Made by a program: the position numbers and the translations under genes. A stretch of DNA of 64,000 bases, taken from assembly GCA_013043165.1 (NCBI GenBank), contig JABDOQ010000017.1:1-64000 (forward strand), given 5' to 3'. The DNA comes from Woeseiaceae bacterium (lineage in GTDB: Bacteria > Pseudomonadota > Gammaproteobacteria > Steroidobacterales > Woeseiaceae). The notes beneath the pieces were generated by a model. It was not told where the DNA came from, ran no database searches, and saw only the letters and a program-made list of their open reading frames with translations. Position 1 is the stretch's first letter. Each line of letters starts with the position of its first letter. Below, one piece after another: positions 8,441-17,258 of this stretch.

Positions 8441-8800
8441 ATGAAGTTGGACAAGAAACAAAATCGCTTGCGTCGTGCTCGTAGAGGACGCGCCAAGATT
8501 CGTGAGCTCGAGGCTATCCGCCTTAGCATTCATCGTACGCCGCGCCACATTTATGCGCAGTTGATCGGCAGCGGTGACAACCAGGTTCTTGTGTCGGCAT
8601 CGACACTGGAAGCTGAAGTGCGTAAGGGGATCAAGAATGGCGGTAACGTCGATGCGGCAGCCATCGTGGGCGAGCGCATCGCTCAAAAGGCGAAAGCGGC
8701 GGGCATTGATACGGTTGCGTTTGATCGCTCTGGTTTTCGTTACCACGGACGCGTCAAAGCACTGGCTGAAGCGGCCCGCGAGGCGGGATTGAAGTTTTAA
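8441..8800 (+). CDS. rplR: 50S ribosomal protein L18 (uL18)
   Basis: The 119-aa protein starts [19 protein letters not shown] and closes with [26 protein letters not shown], diagnostic for L18, which carries 5S rRNA together with L5. It ends 18 nt before a six-codon minicistron and 44 nt before rpsE. Confidence 0.97.
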   Translation: MKLDKKQNRLRRARRGRAKIRELEAIRLSIHRTPRHIYAQLIGSGDNQVLVSASTLEAEVRKGIKNGGNVDAAAIVGERIAQKAKAAGIDTVAFDRSGFRYHGRVKALAEAAREAGLKF

Positions 8801-8818
8801 CTACTCAGAGGAAATTCG

Positions 8819-8839
8819 ATGGCTGAAGACCGTCGATAA
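8819..8839 (+). CDS. Six-codon minicistron ahead of rpsE
   Basis: ATG GCT GAA GAC CGT CGA TAA lies between rplR and rpsE and would encode MAEDRR. It has the only strong ribosome-binding site in the gap (AGAGGAAA at 8807-8814), whereas rpsE itself has just ATAAGC in front of ATG 8845. It is in a different frame from rpsE and stops 5 nt before it. It may promote re-initiation at rpsE, or it may be a relic of an older rpsE start. No protein family can be assigned. Confidence 0.4.
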   Translation: MAEDRR

Positions 8840-8844
8840 GCAAA

Positions 8845-9351
8845 ATGGCTAGAAACGAACAAAATCAATCGAACGATGACCTGATCGAGAAGCTGGTTAC
8901 CGTAAACCGCGTGGCCAAGGTCGTGAAAGGCGGTCGTCAATTTGGCTTCACGGCTTTGACCGTGGTTGGTGACGGACAGGGCAAAGTCGGATTCGGGTAT
9001 GGCAAGGCACGAGAGGTGCCGATTGCGATTCAGAAGGCGATGCAAAACGCCCGTAACAACATGATTAAGGTCAATCTGAATAACGAAACTCTGCAATACG
9101 CAAAGAAAGGTCGCCACGGCGCAACCCTGGTCTACATGCAGCCGGCTTCCGAAGGTACCGGCGTCATTGCCGGTGGTGCGATGCGAGCGGTTTTCGAGGC
9201 AGCGGGCGTCCGTAACGTACTGGCGAAGAGCTATGGCTCGCGCAACCCGATTAACGTCGTTCGCGCAACGATCAAAGGACTGTCGGAGATTCATTCGCCG
9301 CAGGCCATTGCAGCGAAGCGCGGCAAGAAAGTTAAGGAAATCCTGGCTTAG
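8845..9351 (+). CDS. rpsE: 30S ribosomal protein S5 (uS5)
   Basis: The 168-aa product has [20 protein letters not shown], the loop where spectinomycin-resistance changes map in other bacteria. It also has [17 protein letters not shown] in the C-terminal domain. S5 shapes the mRNA channel and decoding fidelity. Its ribosome-binding site is weak and a minicistron with a strong site precedes it. A REP element and an AT-rich segment separate it from rpmD. Confidence 0.97.
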   Translation: MARNEQNQSNDDLIEKLVTVNRVAKVVKGGRQFGFTALTVVGDGQGKVGFGYGKAREVPIAIQKAMQNARNNMIKVNLNNETLQYAKKGRHGATLVYMQPASEGTGVIAGGAMRAVFEAAGVRNVLAKSYGSRNPINVVRATIKGLSEIHSPQAIAAKRGKKVKEILA

Positions 9352-9369
9352 AGCCAGACAACCATTGTT

Positions 9370-9394
9370 TGTAGGAGCGGCTACTAGCCGCAAA
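9370..9394 (+). repeat. REP-like element between rpsE and rpmD
   Basis: TGTAGGAGCGGCTACTAGCC shows the GTAGGAGC head followed by a GCGGCT/AGCCGC stem with a three-base loop. It is the most compact copy of the family in the window. Confidence 0.75.
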
Positions 9395-9415
9395 TAGAGA
9401 AATAGAGACAGGATC

Positions 9416-9604
9416 ATGGCGACGCCAAAAGAATTGAAGGTCACGCTGGTTAAGAGCAAGTTTGGGCGGCTGAAGAGCCACAGGGCCTGCGTTGCCGGCC
9501 TGGGGCTGAGAAAGATGCACCAGACGGTGAGGGTCATCGATACGCCGGAAAATCGCGGCATGATCAATCGCGTTTCGTACCTCCTGTCGGTAGAGGAAGC
9601 CTGA
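9416..9604 (+). CDS. rpmD: 50S ribosomal protein L30 (uL30)
   Basis: This 62-aa protein with [19 protein letters not shown] and [20 protein letters not shown] is a complete L30. It is present in the standard spc position between rpsE and rplO. ATG 9416 follows AGACAGGATC. The stop is one base before rplO, so the two are coupled. Confidence 0.96.
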   Translation: MATPKELKVTLVKSKFGRLKSHRACVAGLGLRKMHQTVRVIDTPENRGMINRVSYLLSVEEA

Positions 9605-9605
9605 C

Positions 9606-10040
9606 ATGCGCCTGAATAATATTTCACCGGGAAACGGTGCCAAAAAAGTGGGCAAGCGCCTGGGCCGCGGTCATTCTGCGGGTCAGGGCAAGACCAGCGG
9701 TCGCGGCCAAAAGGGTCAGCACGCACGCTCGGGCGGATACCACAAGGTTGGTTTCGAGGGCGGCCAGATGCCGTTGCAGCGTCGGCTGCCGAAGGTCGGT
9801 TTTCGCTCGCGCATGGCGCGCTTGACGGCCGAGCTGCGCCTGCACGAACTCGAGATTCCGTCAGCCGATGTTATTGATATTGAAGTGCTGAAGAAGGCGA
9901 ACCTGGTTCCGGCATTCGTGACCAAGGTGAAGGTCATAAAGTCCGGCGTAATCAAGAAGGCGGTCAAGCTGAAAGGCCTCGCGGTCACCAAAGGTGCTCG
10001 TGTGGAAATCGAAAAAGCTGGCGGCAGCATCGAAGCATAG
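9606..10040 (+). CDS. rplO: 50S ribosomal protein L15 (uL15)
   Basis: The 144-aa product has the long glycine/arginine-rich N-terminal extension ([20 protein letters not shown]) and the core [18 protein letters not shown] typical of L15, a late 50S assembly protein. It starts one base after the rpmD stop. A REP element fills the gap to secY. Confidence 0.97.
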   Translation: MRLNNISPGNGAKKVGKRLGRGHSAGQGKTSGRGQKGQHARSGGYHKVGFEGGQMPLQRRLPKVGFRSRMARLTAELRLHELEIPSADVIDIEVLKKANLVPAFVTKVKVIKSGVIKKAVKLKGLAVTKGARVEIEKAGGSIEA

Positions 10041-10049
10041 GAAAGCATC

Positions 10050-10074
10050 GTAGGAGCGCCCCAAAGGGCGCGAC
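10050..10074 (+). repeat. REP-like element between rplO and secY
   Basis: GTAGGAGC is followed by a perfect GCGCCC (10056-10061) / GGGCGC (10066-10071) stem with a CAAA loop and a closing GAC. This copy sits in the untranslated gap before the GTG start of secY. Confidence 0.75.
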
Positions 10075-10098
10075 AAACGAACACAGGAAGAATGTAAC

Positions 10099-11460
10099 GT
10101 GGCGAAGAAGCCCCAACAAAGTCCGGCTGATCTGGCAAAGACGGCGAGCAAGCTAGGCGAACTGCGAATTCGCTTGCTGTTTCTCGTTGGCGCGCTGATC
10201 GTATACCGCGTTGGCACCTTTATTCCGGTGCCTGGCGTGGATCCGGTTGCGTTGGCTGATTTCTTCGAGCAACAGTCGGGCAACCTGCTTGGCATGTTCA
10301 ACATGTTCTCCGGTGGTGCGCTTTCCCGCTTCGGTATTTTCGCGCTCGGTATCATTCCCTATATTTCCTCGTCCATTATCATGCAGATGGCGAGCCATAT
10401 CGTCCCGAGCCTGCAGGCCTTGCGCAAAGAAGGTGAATCGGGTCGCCGCCAGATCGTGAAATACACACGCTACGGCACGGTTGCGCTGGCCAGTTTCCAA
10501 TCCGTCGCTGCGGCGTCGTGGTTGTCGAACCAGGCCGGCCTCGTGGTTAACCCGGGCACGGCGTTCCTGATTACGGCCTGCATTACGTTGGTTACGGGCA
10601 CGGTCTTCCTGATGTGGCTGGGCGAGCAAATCACGGAACGCGGCATAGGTAACGGCATCTCCATGATCATCCTCGCAAGTATCGTTGCCGGTTTGCCGTC
10701 CGCGATTGCCGGAACGGCCGAGCTCGTCCGGAACGGCGAAATGAGCGCTATTACAGCTATCCTGATGTTAATCGGTGGCATTGCGGCAATCATATTCGTG
10801 GTTTACATGGAGCGCGCGCAGCGCCGAATCACGGTGAACTACGCGCGGCGTCAGCAGGGTCGCAAGATGTTCCAGGCACAGAGCACGCACCTGCCATTCA
10901 AGATCAACATGTCGGGCGTTATCCCGCCGATCTTTGCCTCGAGCATCCTGATGTTCCCGGCGACGATTGCACAGTTTTTTGGACAGGCCGCCGATCCTAA
11001 CGCCGTGCAGCGCGCGTTGCAGACTATTGGCGCGAATCTCGGTCCCGGGCAGCCAATCTATGTATTGCTGTATGCAGCAATGATTGTTTTCTTCTGCTTC
11101 TTTTATACCGCGCTGATGTACAACTCGAAAGACACGGCGGACAACCTGAAGAAAGCCGGTGCCTTCCTGCCGGGAATTCGGCCGGGCGCCCACACAGCAG
11201 AATACATTGACCGGGTGCTGACCCGATTAACGTTTTGGGGCGCGTTTTATATCGCCGGCGTTTGTCTCCTGCCTGAACTGGTTCGCATGTTTTACCCGGC
11301 GATGCCTTTTAGTTTCGGTGGCACATCGCTGCTGATCCTGGTCGTCGTCACGATGGATTTCATGGCGCAAATGCAGGCGCATGCGATGAGTCATCAGTAC
11401 GAAGGCATGATGCAGAAGGCCAATCTGCGCAACTACGGCAGGGGTGGACAAGTACGCTGA
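10099..11460 (+). CDS. secY: Protein translocase subunit SecY
   Basis: The 453-aa product has the ten-helix SecY layout. SecY is the channel of the SecYEG translocon for secreted and inner-membrane proteins. Visible signatures are [14 protein letters not shown] in the first periplasmic region, the plug-region [35 protein letters not shown], and the C-terminal cytoplasmic ANLRNYGR tail. The start is GTG 10099 after ACACAGGAAGAA. It occupies the classical place between rplO and rpmJ at the end of the spc operon. Confidence 0.97.
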   Translation: MAKKPQQSPADLAKTASKLGELRIRLLFLVGALIVYRVGTFIPVPGVDPVALADFFEQQSGNLLGMFNMFSGGALSRFGIFALGIIPYISSSIIMQMASHIVPSLQALRKEGESGRRQIVKYTRYGTVALASFQSVAAASWLSNQAGLVVNPGTAFLITACITLVTGTVFLMWLGEQITERGIGNGISMIILASIVAGLPSAIAGTAELVRNGEMSAITAILMLIGGIAAIIFVVYMERAQRRITVNYARRQQGRKMFQAQSTHLPFKINMSGVIPPIFASSILMFPATIAQFFGQAADPNAVQRALQTIGANLGPGQPIYVLLYAAMIVFFCFFYTALMYNSKDTADNLKKAGAFLPGIRPGAHTAEYIDRVLTRLTFWGAFYIAGVCLLPELVRMFYPAMPFSFGGTSLLILVVVTMDFMAQMQAHAMSHQYEGMMQKANLRNYGRGGQVR

Positions 11461-11486
11461 GTTGATCAGCGCTTAGGAGCAAGCTC

Positions 11487-11600
11487 ATGAAAGTAAGAGC
11501 ATCAGTCAAGAAGATCTGCAGAAATTGCAAGATCATTCGTCGCAACGGCGTCGTGCGGGTTATCTGCACGGACGCGCGGCATAAGCAGCGCCAGGGTTAG
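11487..11600 (+). CDS. rpmJ: 50S ribosomal protein L36 (bL36), zinc-binding form
   Basis: A 37-codon frame reads [20 protein letters not shown], then [13 protein letters not shown]. Zinc ligands C11, C14, C27 and H32 are all present. It has a good site (TTAGGAGC) before ATG 11487. It lies between secY and rpsM exactly as in other gammaproteobacteria. It is too short for most length cut-offs. Confidence 0.95.
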   Translation: MKVRASVKKICRNCKIIRRNGVVRVICTDARHKQRQG

Positions 11601-11630
11601 TACCGGCACTAATTGATGAGGAATACGTAA

Positions 11631-11987
11631 GTGGCACGCATAGCAGGCATAAACATACCGTTGAACAAGCACGTCGTGATTGCTTTGACGTCGATCTTCG
11701 GTATTGGAGACTCGCGCGCGAAGAAGATTTGCGAAGCAGCCGGCGTTCCGCCGAACATGCAGGTCAAGGATCTGGCTGAACCCGAAGTGGCGAAGCTAAG
11801 AACCGCCGTCGCGACGTTTACAGTCGAAGGTGATCTGCGTCGCGAGACGTCCATGAATATTAAGCGTCTGATGGACCTCGGTTCGTACCGTGGCATTCGT
11901 CACAGACGTGGTTTGCCGCTGCGCGGCCAACGCACGCGCACAAACGCGCGCACTCGCAAGGGACCGCGTCGTCCTATTAAACGTTAG
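11631..11987 (+). CDS. rpsM: 30S ribosomal protein S13 (uS13)
   Basis: The 118-aa product ([45 protein letters not shown] region) is S13, which bridges to the 50S subunit and touches P-site tRNA. The start is GTG 11631 after ATGAGGAA. It opens the alpha-operon gene set. No promoter is obvious between rpmJ and rpsM. Confidence 0.97.
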   Translation: MARIAGINIPLNKHVVIALTSIFGIGDSRAKKICEAAGVPPNMQVKDLAEPEVAKLRTAVATFTVEGDLRRETSMNIKRLMDLGSYRGIRHRRGLPLRGQRTRTNARTRKGPRRPIKR

Positions 11988-11991
11988 GGAA

Positions 11992-12018
11992 TCGCGGGCT
12001 GGGCTCGCTCCTACAGAC
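11992..12018 (-). repeat. REP-like element, inverted, between rpsM and rpsK
   Basis: Read on the minus strand, the sequence starts TGTAGGAGCGAGCCCAGCCC. It is the same GTAGGAGC family in reverse orientation, with a GCG.GC / GC.CGC stem. It begins a few bases after the rpsM stop. Confidence 0.65.
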
Positions 12019-12041
12019 ACGTTGTCTAACTGGAATTGATA

Positions 12042-12422
12042 ATGGCAGAAGCAAAGAAAAAGAAGGTCAAAAAGCACGTTGTTGACGCAGTTGCGCATAT
12101 ACATGCTTCCTTCAACAATACGATCATCACGATAACCGATCGACAGGGCAACGCCCTGTCGTGGGCCACTGCAGGTGGCTGTGGTTTTCGCGGTTCTCGT
12201 AAGTCCACCCCGTTCGCAGCCCAGGTGGCGTCGGACAAAGCGGGCCGAGTGGCCCTCGAGTTCGGTGTCAAGAATGTGGATGTTCGGGTTCGCGGGCCAG
12301 GTCCCGGTCGCGAATCTGCCGTACGCGCTCTGAACGCCCTGGGATTTCGTATTCAAAGTATTGAGGATGTTACACCTATTCCTCACAACGGCTGTCGCCC
12401 GCCGAAAAAGCGTCGCGTATAG
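12042..12422 (+). CDS. rpsK: 30S ribosomal protein S11 (uS11)
   Basis: The 126-aa product ([50 protein letters not shown]) is a complete S11, which lines the 30S platform at the E site. ATG 12042 is preferred over an in-frame TTG at 12036 because it gives the family N-terminus with the usual lysine run. Confidence 0.97.
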   Translation: MAEAKKKKVKKHVVDAVAHIHASFNNTIITITDRQGNALSWATAGGCGFRGSRKSTPFAAQVASDKAGRVALEFGVKNVDVRVRGPGPGRESAVRALNALGFRIQSIEDVTPIPHNGCRPPKKRRV

Positions 12423-12432
12423 AGGCTGAATA

Positions 12433-13053
12433 ATGGCAAGATATTTAGGACCAAAGTGTAAACTGTCCCGCCGCGAAGGCACGGACCTGTTTCTTAAGAG
12501 TGGCGTAAGGCCGCTCGAATCGAAGTGCAAACTCGAAGTACCGCCTGGCGGACCGACGCAACGTCGTCCCCGCATGTCGGACTACGGACTGCAGCTTCGC
12601 GAGAAACAGAAGCTCCGTCGAATGTACGGCGTGCTCGAGCGACAGTTCCGCAATTACTACAAACGTGCTGCGCAGTTGAAGGGCTCAACTGGCGAGAACC
12701 TGCTGCGTCTTCTCGAAGGTCGCCTCGATAACATCGTTTATCGTATGGGCTTTGCCTCGACACGTGCCGAGGCTCGCCAGCTTGTCAGCCATAAGAGCAT
12801 TGAGGTGAACGGCAAGGTCGTGAACATTCCGTCCGCCCAGCTCAAAGCCGGTGATGCCATCAATATCCGCGAGAAAGCGAAGAAGCAACTTCGCATTCAA
12901 AGCGCATTGGAAATAGCAAGTCAGGTCGGCATGCCCGAATGGGTCGATGTCGATGCCAAGAAGATGGCAGGTGTCTTGAAATCATTACCGGACCGGGAAG
13001 ATATTCTCCCCGATATAAATGAAAACCTTGTCGTCGAGCTGTACTCGAAGTAG
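12433..13053 (+). CDS. rpsD: 30S ribosomal protein S4 (uS4)
   Basis: The 206-aa product begins [20 protein letters not shown] and has the S4 RNA-binding module [22 protein letters not shown] near residues 97-118. S4 nucleates 30S assembly, helps unwind mRNA, and in E. coli represses the alpha operon by binding upstream of rpsM. Only two N-terminal cysteines are present, so this is not the four-cysteine zinc form. Confidence 0.97.
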   Translation: MARYLGPKCKLSRREGTDLFLKSGVRPLESKCKLEVPPGGPTQRRPRMSDYGLQLREKQKLRRMYGVLERQFRNYYKRAAQLKGSTGENLLRLLEGRLDNIVYRMGFASTRAEARQLVSHKSIEVNGKVVNIPSAQLKAGDAINIREKAKKQLRIQSALEIASQVGMPEWVDVDAKKMAGVLKSLPDREDILPDINENLVVELYSK

Positions 13054-13071
13054 TCAGGAGGGTCTTTACCC

Positions 13072-14073
13072 ATGCAGGAATCAGTACACGAATTTCTGAA
13101 GCCGCGCGTTGTAAAAGTTACGCCGGTCAACGATCTGCAAGCAAAAGTTACGATCGAACCTTTCGAACGCGGTTTCGGCCACACGCTCGGCAATGCGCTA
13201 CGTCGCATTCTGCTGTCGTCTATGCCTGGCGCCGCGATAACAGAAGCCGAGATAGAAGGTGTGCTGCATGAGTACACCAGCATCGAGGGCGTGCAGGAAG
13301 ATGTTGTCGACATTCTGTTGAGCCTGAAGCAGGTTGCTGTCACGATGAATACGCGTGACATGGCAGAACTCCGCTTGTCGAAGAAAGGGCCGGGGCCGGT
13401 TACAGCCGGGGATATTCAGCTCGACCATGACGTCGAAATCATGAATCCCGAGCTGGTTATTGCCAACCTGACGAAGGCCGGTGAGCTGAACATGCTTCTG
13501 AAGATCGAGCGTGGCCGTGGCTACCGCCCGGCGACACAGCGCCCGTCATTCGAGGACCATGCAGGCCCTATCGGCCGCCTGATGCTCGACGCCTCGTTCA
13601 GCCCTATCAATCGCGTGACCTACAATGTCGAAGCGGCTCGTGTTGAGCAGCGCACCGACCTCGACAAGCTGCTGATCGACATCGAAACAAACGGCACGAT
13701 CGATCCCGAAGAGGCTATTCGTCGGGCCGGCAGCATTCTTAAGGATCAGCTGTCCGTATTCGTCGACCTTCAGGGCCAGGAAGAGGGTATTGGTGCTCAA
13801 GCCGAGAGTCAGGTTGATCCGATCCTGTTGCGTCCTGTCGATGAGCTCGAGCTTACCGTTCGCTCGGCGAATTGCCTCAAGGCAGAGAACATCATGTATA
13901 TCGGTGACCTGGTGCAGCGCACGGAAGTTGAGCTGTTGAGAACACCGAATCTTGGCAAGAAGTCTCTGACAGAAATCAAGGAAGTACTGGAGGGCCATGG
14001 TCTCGGCCTGGGTATGCATCTGGATAATTGGCCGCCGGCAAGCCTGCGTCCCGAACATGAACTTATGATGTAG
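13072..14073 (+). CDS. rpoA: RNA polymerase alpha subunit
   Basis: The 333-aa product has the N-terminal dimerisation domain ([20 protein letters not shown] near residues 33-52) that seeds core assembly. It also has the C-terminal domain ([19 protein letters not shown] and [19 protein letters not shown]) that contacts UP elements and activators. AGTCAGGAGGGT precedes ATG 13072. It is placed between rpsD and rplQ as in the alpha operon, tying polymerase supply to ribosome production. Confidence 0.98.
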   Translation: MQESVHEFLKPRVVKVTPVNDLQAKVTIEPFERGFGHTLGNALRRILLSSMPGAAITEAEIEGVLHEYTSIEGVQEDVVDILLSLKQVAVTMNTRDMAELRLSKKGPGPVTAGDIQLDHDVEIMNPELVIANLTKAGELNMLLKIERGRGYRPATQRPSFEDHAGPIGRLMLDASFSPINRVTYNVEAARVEQRTDLDKLLIDIETNGTIDPEEAIRRAGSILKDQLSVFVDLQGQEEGIGAQAESQVDPILLRPVDELELTVRSANCLKAENIMYIGDLVQRTEVELLRTPNLGKKSLTEIKEVLEGHGLGLGMHLDNWPPASLRPEHELMM

Positions 14074-14127
14074 AACAGCTCGAGTATTTGCTCGCGTTGT
14101 AGCTGAACACAAATTTAGGAAAGACAA

Positions 14128-14508
14128 ATGCGCCATAGAAAATCCGGTCGTCGACTGGGTCGCAACAGTTCTCATCGTAGCGCCATGTTTCGTAATATGG
14201 CGACGTCGATGTTGAAGCATGAGACGATCAAGACAACGTTACCCAAGGCAAAAGAATTGCGTCGCGTCGTTGAGCCGCTCATTACGCTTGCAAAAAATGA
14301 CAGCGTCGCGAATCGCCGCCTGGCATTTGATCGACTGCGTGATAAAGAAGCCGTGGGCAAACTCTTCACCGAAATTGGCCCACGTTTCAAGGAACGACCC
14401 GGTGGTTACCTGCGAATCCTGAAGACGGGCCCTCGTCCAGGCGATGCTGCGCCAATGGCTATCGTCATGATGACGGAACAAGCTTCCGCGGCAGTCGTTG
14501 AGGACTGA
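14128..14508 (+). CDS. rplQ: 50S ribosomal protein L17 (bL17)
   Basis: The 126-aa product ([40 protein letters not shown]) is L17, located by the tunnel exit. ATG 14128 follows TTTAGGAAAGAC. It is the last gene of the ribosomal block and is followed after about 55 nt by a strong terminator. Confidence 0.97.
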   Translation: MRHRKSGRRLGRNSSHRSAMFRNMATSMLKHETIKTTLPKAKELRRVVEPLITLAKNDSVANRRLAFDRLRDKEAVGKLFTEIGPRFKERPGGYLRILKTGPRPGDAAPMAIVMMTEQASAAVVED

Positions 14509-14562
14509 GCCGATTCGCTGTAGCGGATGAATTATTAGCGCCACAGGCGGCGTTCTGACTGC

Positions 14563-14591
14563 AAAAAACCGGGCAATTGCCCGGTTTTTTT
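14563..14591 (+). terminator. Rho-independent terminator of the alpha operon
   Basis: AAAAAACCGGGC, an AATT loop and GCCCGGTTTTTTT form a perfect stem flanked by an A-run and a T-run. The hairpin can therefore act in both directions. It ends the long ribosomal transcript. Confidence 0.92.
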
Positions 14592-14754
14592 GTGCCCACC
14601 TGTCTACATAAGTTATTGAAATAAATAAATAAATACGGGAATTTCTAATCTTGTGAGTCGCCTCACAGCGATAATCGATCAGTCGTCCTAGAGTAGTCGT
14701 TCAATTCTCTCTGGGAATAGAACGATTAGCAGCGACAAGTCCTTTGACGATTGC

Positions 14755-15036
14755 GTGTTTCTGGCGAAAGAAGCCTTCGATCCGGACGCCGTGTTTCTCG
14801 ACGACATCGTCGATGACAACGTGTTGCCATACCTTAGCCTTGCCGTCGATGGTCTGACTGAGCCGAGTGACGGCAAAAAGGGCAAGCTTGAAATGCGACC
14901 GGAAGATGTTGCCGCGAACGAACCCCTGCCAGCCGATACGACGATGCCCGTCGCGACATTGGGCGATGAACTCCTGGATGTCTATGGGTGGGAGTCGAGC
15001 CTGTGGAAAAAGATCAAAGGCTATATCGGTTTTTGA
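14755..15036 (+). pseudogene. Unassigned coding remnant or small hypothetical gene
   Basis: An open frame of 93 codons from GTG 14755 reads FDPDAVFLDDIVDDNVLPYL and ends SLWKKIKGYIGF. Codons show the G-first, C/G-third pattern of real genes on this strand. However, there is no ribosome-binding site, and the frame stays open upstream to a stop at 14689 without an ATG, so a start may have been lost. I recognise no family. The antisense frame at 14701-15126 has exactly complementary codons and is probably its shadow. The preceding 14592-14754 holds only an AT-rich AAAT run and a small TGAG/CTCA hairpin. Confidence 0.3.
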
Positions 15037-15149
15037 CACTTTTGGGCGCCGATCGCCTGGACGACTCAATCGCTCCGACAGCAGCATGCGATAAAAATCC
15101 ATTCCAGATCTTCCACCACTGTCCAAATGATGAATGCTAGTATTCGGGG

Positions 15150-15989
15150 ATGATCTTCAAAGACAAGACCGTGATCATCACGGGTGGCTCCGAGGGCGTT
15201 GGTGCGGCCACCGCACGCCTGTTTGCCGATGCTGGCGCCAACCTTATGCTGGTCGCGCGCAACAAGAAAAATCTCGAGCTTGTCGCCGAGGAGTTACGCG
15301 ACAAGACAAAAGTACAAATTTTTGCGATGGACGTAACTGACGCGGACGCCTGCGTTGATGTATTCAAAAAGTCGCAGTTCGAGTTTGGGCGTGTCGATAT
15401 CCTGGTGAACAACGCGGGATATCACGCACGTGGCATGGTTGAAGAGGTCGAGGCCGCAGAACTTGCCAGGATCGTCGATGTAAATCTTCGCGCGCCCATC
15501 ATGCTGAGCCGCATTGCCCTGCCTTACCTGAGAGAAGCCGGGGAAGGCGCGATAATTAATGTCGGATCCCTGGCGGGCCGGACGCCTGTCCCGGGCTCAG
15601 CGACTTATGCGGCCACAAAAGCGGGTTTGCGCGCGTTTTCGCTGGCGCTGGCCGAGGAACTTCGTGGCAGCGAGATCAAGATAGGACTGGTGTCACCCGG
15701 CCCAATCGATACGGCCTTCATCATGTCGGACATGAACAAGGTGTCTGACATTACGTTCTCGCAGCCAATGAGTACGGCTGAAAATGTGGCGCAGACCATT
15801 CTGGATCTCTGTGGCAACAACATAAATGAGAAGTCGATGCCGCCGATCAGCGGCCTTCTTGCAACGCTGACTTACCTGGTACCGTGGATTGGTCGACAGA
15901 TGAGACCGGTACTCGAACGCAAGGGCCAAAGGGTGAAGAAAAAGCTCAAAGCAGAGGCGCGGGCACGCGCCACGGCTGAGGGAGATTAG
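15150..15989 (+). CDS. Short-chain dehydrogenase/reductase
   Basis: The 279-aa Rossmann-fold oxidoreductase has TGGSEGVG at residues 11-18 for cofactor binding, NNAG at 87-90, and the catalytic set S140, Y153 and K157 (YAATK). The C-terminal 40 residues are lysine/arginine-rich after a hydrophobic stretch (LLATLTYLVPWIG). Such a pattern in relatives acting on lipids suggests membrane association. Position 15138-15143 (TAGTAT) is a possible -10 only 6 nt before the ATG, so the message may have almost no leader. The substrate cannot be told from sequence; 3-ketosphinganine- or ketoacyl-type reduction are possibilities. Confidence 0.9.
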   Translation: MIFKDKTVIITGGSEGVGAATARLFADAGANLMLVARNKKNLELVAEELRDKTKVQIFAMDVTDADACVDVFKKSQFEFGRVDILVNNAGYHARGMVEEVEAAELARIVDVNLRAPIMLSRIALPYLREAGEGAIINVGSLAGRTPVPGSATYAATKAGLRAFSLALAEELRGSEIKIGLVSPGPIDTAFIMSDMNKVSDITFSQPMSTAENVAQTILDLCGNNINEKSMPPISGLLATLTYLVPWIGRQMRPVLERKGQRVKKKLKAEARARATAEGD

Positions 15990-15991
15990 AA

Positions 15992-16028
15992 AAGGAGACC
16001 CGAAAATGGGGGAGTTCCGGGTCTCCTT
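15992..16028 (+). terminator. Hairpin after the SDR gene
   Basis: AAGGAGACCCG (15992-16002) pairs perfectly with CGGGTCTCCTT (16018-16028). The stem is 11 bp with a 15-nt loop, immediately after the SDR stop. The T-run is short, so it may act as a weak terminator or as 3'-end protection. The following 16029-16211, up to the convergent lysR stop, shows no gene. Confidence 0.6.
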
Positions 16029-16211
16029 GCTGGTCGCCGACACGATTTGAGATCACGCAGCAACCCTTTCGCTGTTTATCGTTTGCATCTATGTTTCTGG
16101 CGCTCGCATTTTATCCAGCCTGTCGAGATTGCCGGCCAGGTCAGGTGCTACAGTAAAGTCACGGTGAGAAACGTACAAACGAGAAAAATTGCACTCCGTA
16201 CCAAAAAAAAT

Positions 16212-17108
16212 TCAGGTGTCGTCCGTGAAATTCTGTAACGCCCATTCTCTAAACAGCCTTATCTCATCCTTATCCCTATCCTCTGCGCGACATACGAGGT
16301 AGTAGGCATCCCTGGTGACCAGTTCATGGTCGAACAATTGCACGAGCGCGGATGACTCGAACCAGGAATTGCTCAACTGTTTCGGCACGAGGGCCGCGCC
16401 GAGCCCTTGCTCCGCGGCGCGTGCTACGGCAATCATCGAGTCCAGACGAATCCCGTTCGCATGATCCGGCAGTTTGATACGGGATGAGCGTTGCCACTCG
16501 CGCCAGGCTTTGGGTCGAGACTCATGAATGACCAGCGGGAATGGGCTGACGATCTTGCTGCCCCGAATTTTTATGGCGTCATAAAAGTCGGGCGTCCCGG
16601 CGGGAAGCAGGCGCAACGGAAATAGCCGCTCGCATGCGAGCACGTCAGGGGGAGTCTTGAATATTCGAAGGGAAACATCGGCCGTACGCGGGTGCTTCTC
16701 GGGCGATTCGTCGCTCGTATCGATGCTGATTTCGATATCGGGATTTTGCTCAACAAATTCCGGAAGACGAGGCACAAACAGTTCACTGGCAAAGAACGGC
16801 TGTACGGAAATGCGCAGCGACCGCGATTGCTGCACCCTTGTGTTTTGAGCAATGACCGAATCGAAATCGGCAATCAAAGGACTGATATCGTCGTAGAGTG
16901 CGGTGCCGTCGGCAGTCAGGTGCAGTGAGCGCGGCGTGCGCTCGAATAGCTTGAATCCAAGGTCTGATTCCAGCTGCTTGATCTGGTGGCTTACCGCGGA
17001 CGATGTGAGAAACAGCAGCTCCGCTGTCTCACGAAAGCTTTCGCGCTCGGCGGCCACGCAAAAGACTCGCATTGCCCGCAGCGATATATTGCGATTTACG
17101 GTGCCCAT
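16212..17108 (-). CDS. LysR-family transcriptional regulator
   Basis: The 298-aa product starts at ATG 17108 (MGTVNRNISLRAMRVFCVAA); the frame is open further upstream without family resemblance. A winged helix-turn-helix occupies residues 9-68 (AELLFLTSSAVSHQIKQLES) and a type-2 periplasmic-binding-like effector domain follows from about residue 95. N-terminal style resembles the GcvA/AmpR branch. It lies downstream of pepQ on the same strand and converges with the SDR gene, so no divergent target is indicated. A 7-bp perfect palindrome at 17201-17221 upstream could be its own operator. Confidence 0.92.
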   Translation of the reverse strand: MGTVNRNISLRAMRVFCVAAERESFRETAELLFLTSSAVSHQIKQLESDLGFKLFERTPRSLHLTADGTALYDDISPLIADFDSVIAQNTRVQQSRSLRISVQPFFASELFVPRLPEFVEQNPDIEISIDTSDESPEKHPRTADVSLRIFKTPPDVLACERLFPLRLLPAGTPDFYDAIKIRGSKIVSPFPLVIHESRPKAWREWQRSSRIKLPDHANGIRLDSMIAVARAAEQGLGAALVPKQLSNSWFESSALVQLFDHELVTRDAYYLVCRAEDRDKDEIRLFREWALQNFTDDT

Positions 17109-17200
17109 ACTTGACTCAAAATGCACTATTCGTGCCAACGCCGCTGGATTGGCGGCTCGCCCGGAAAGCCACGCGCGGCTTGAGTTTCGACTCTGGCGAC

Positions 17201-17221
17201 GAAATATTACAGGGATATTTC
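17201..17221. promoter_or_regulatory. Candidate LysR operator palindrome
   Basis: GAAATAT (17201-17207) and ATATTTC (17215-17221) form a perfect inverted repeat around 7 nt, about 95 nt upstream of the lysR start. It contains T-N11-A spacing as in LysR boxes. The role is inferred from position only. Confidence 0.35.
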
Positions 17222-17258
17222 GCGCCAATTCAGGGCAGGGACGGTTGGTGGCGATCCG

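Noticed and set aside
8797-9726. Minus-strand frame of 309 codons opposite rpsE, rpmD and rplO
   Set aside because: It is antisense to three ribosomal protein genes with no motif or ribosome site.
14701-15126. Minus-strand frame of 141 codons opposite the remnant at 14755-15036
   Set aside because: Its codons are exact complements of the plus-strand codons, which show the more gene-like first-position G and third-position C/G pattern. No family or ribosome site is evident.
16047-16238. 63-codon plus-strand frame between the SDR and lysR
   Set aside because: It has no ribosome site or family resemblance and overlaps the lysR 3' end; treated as non-coding.
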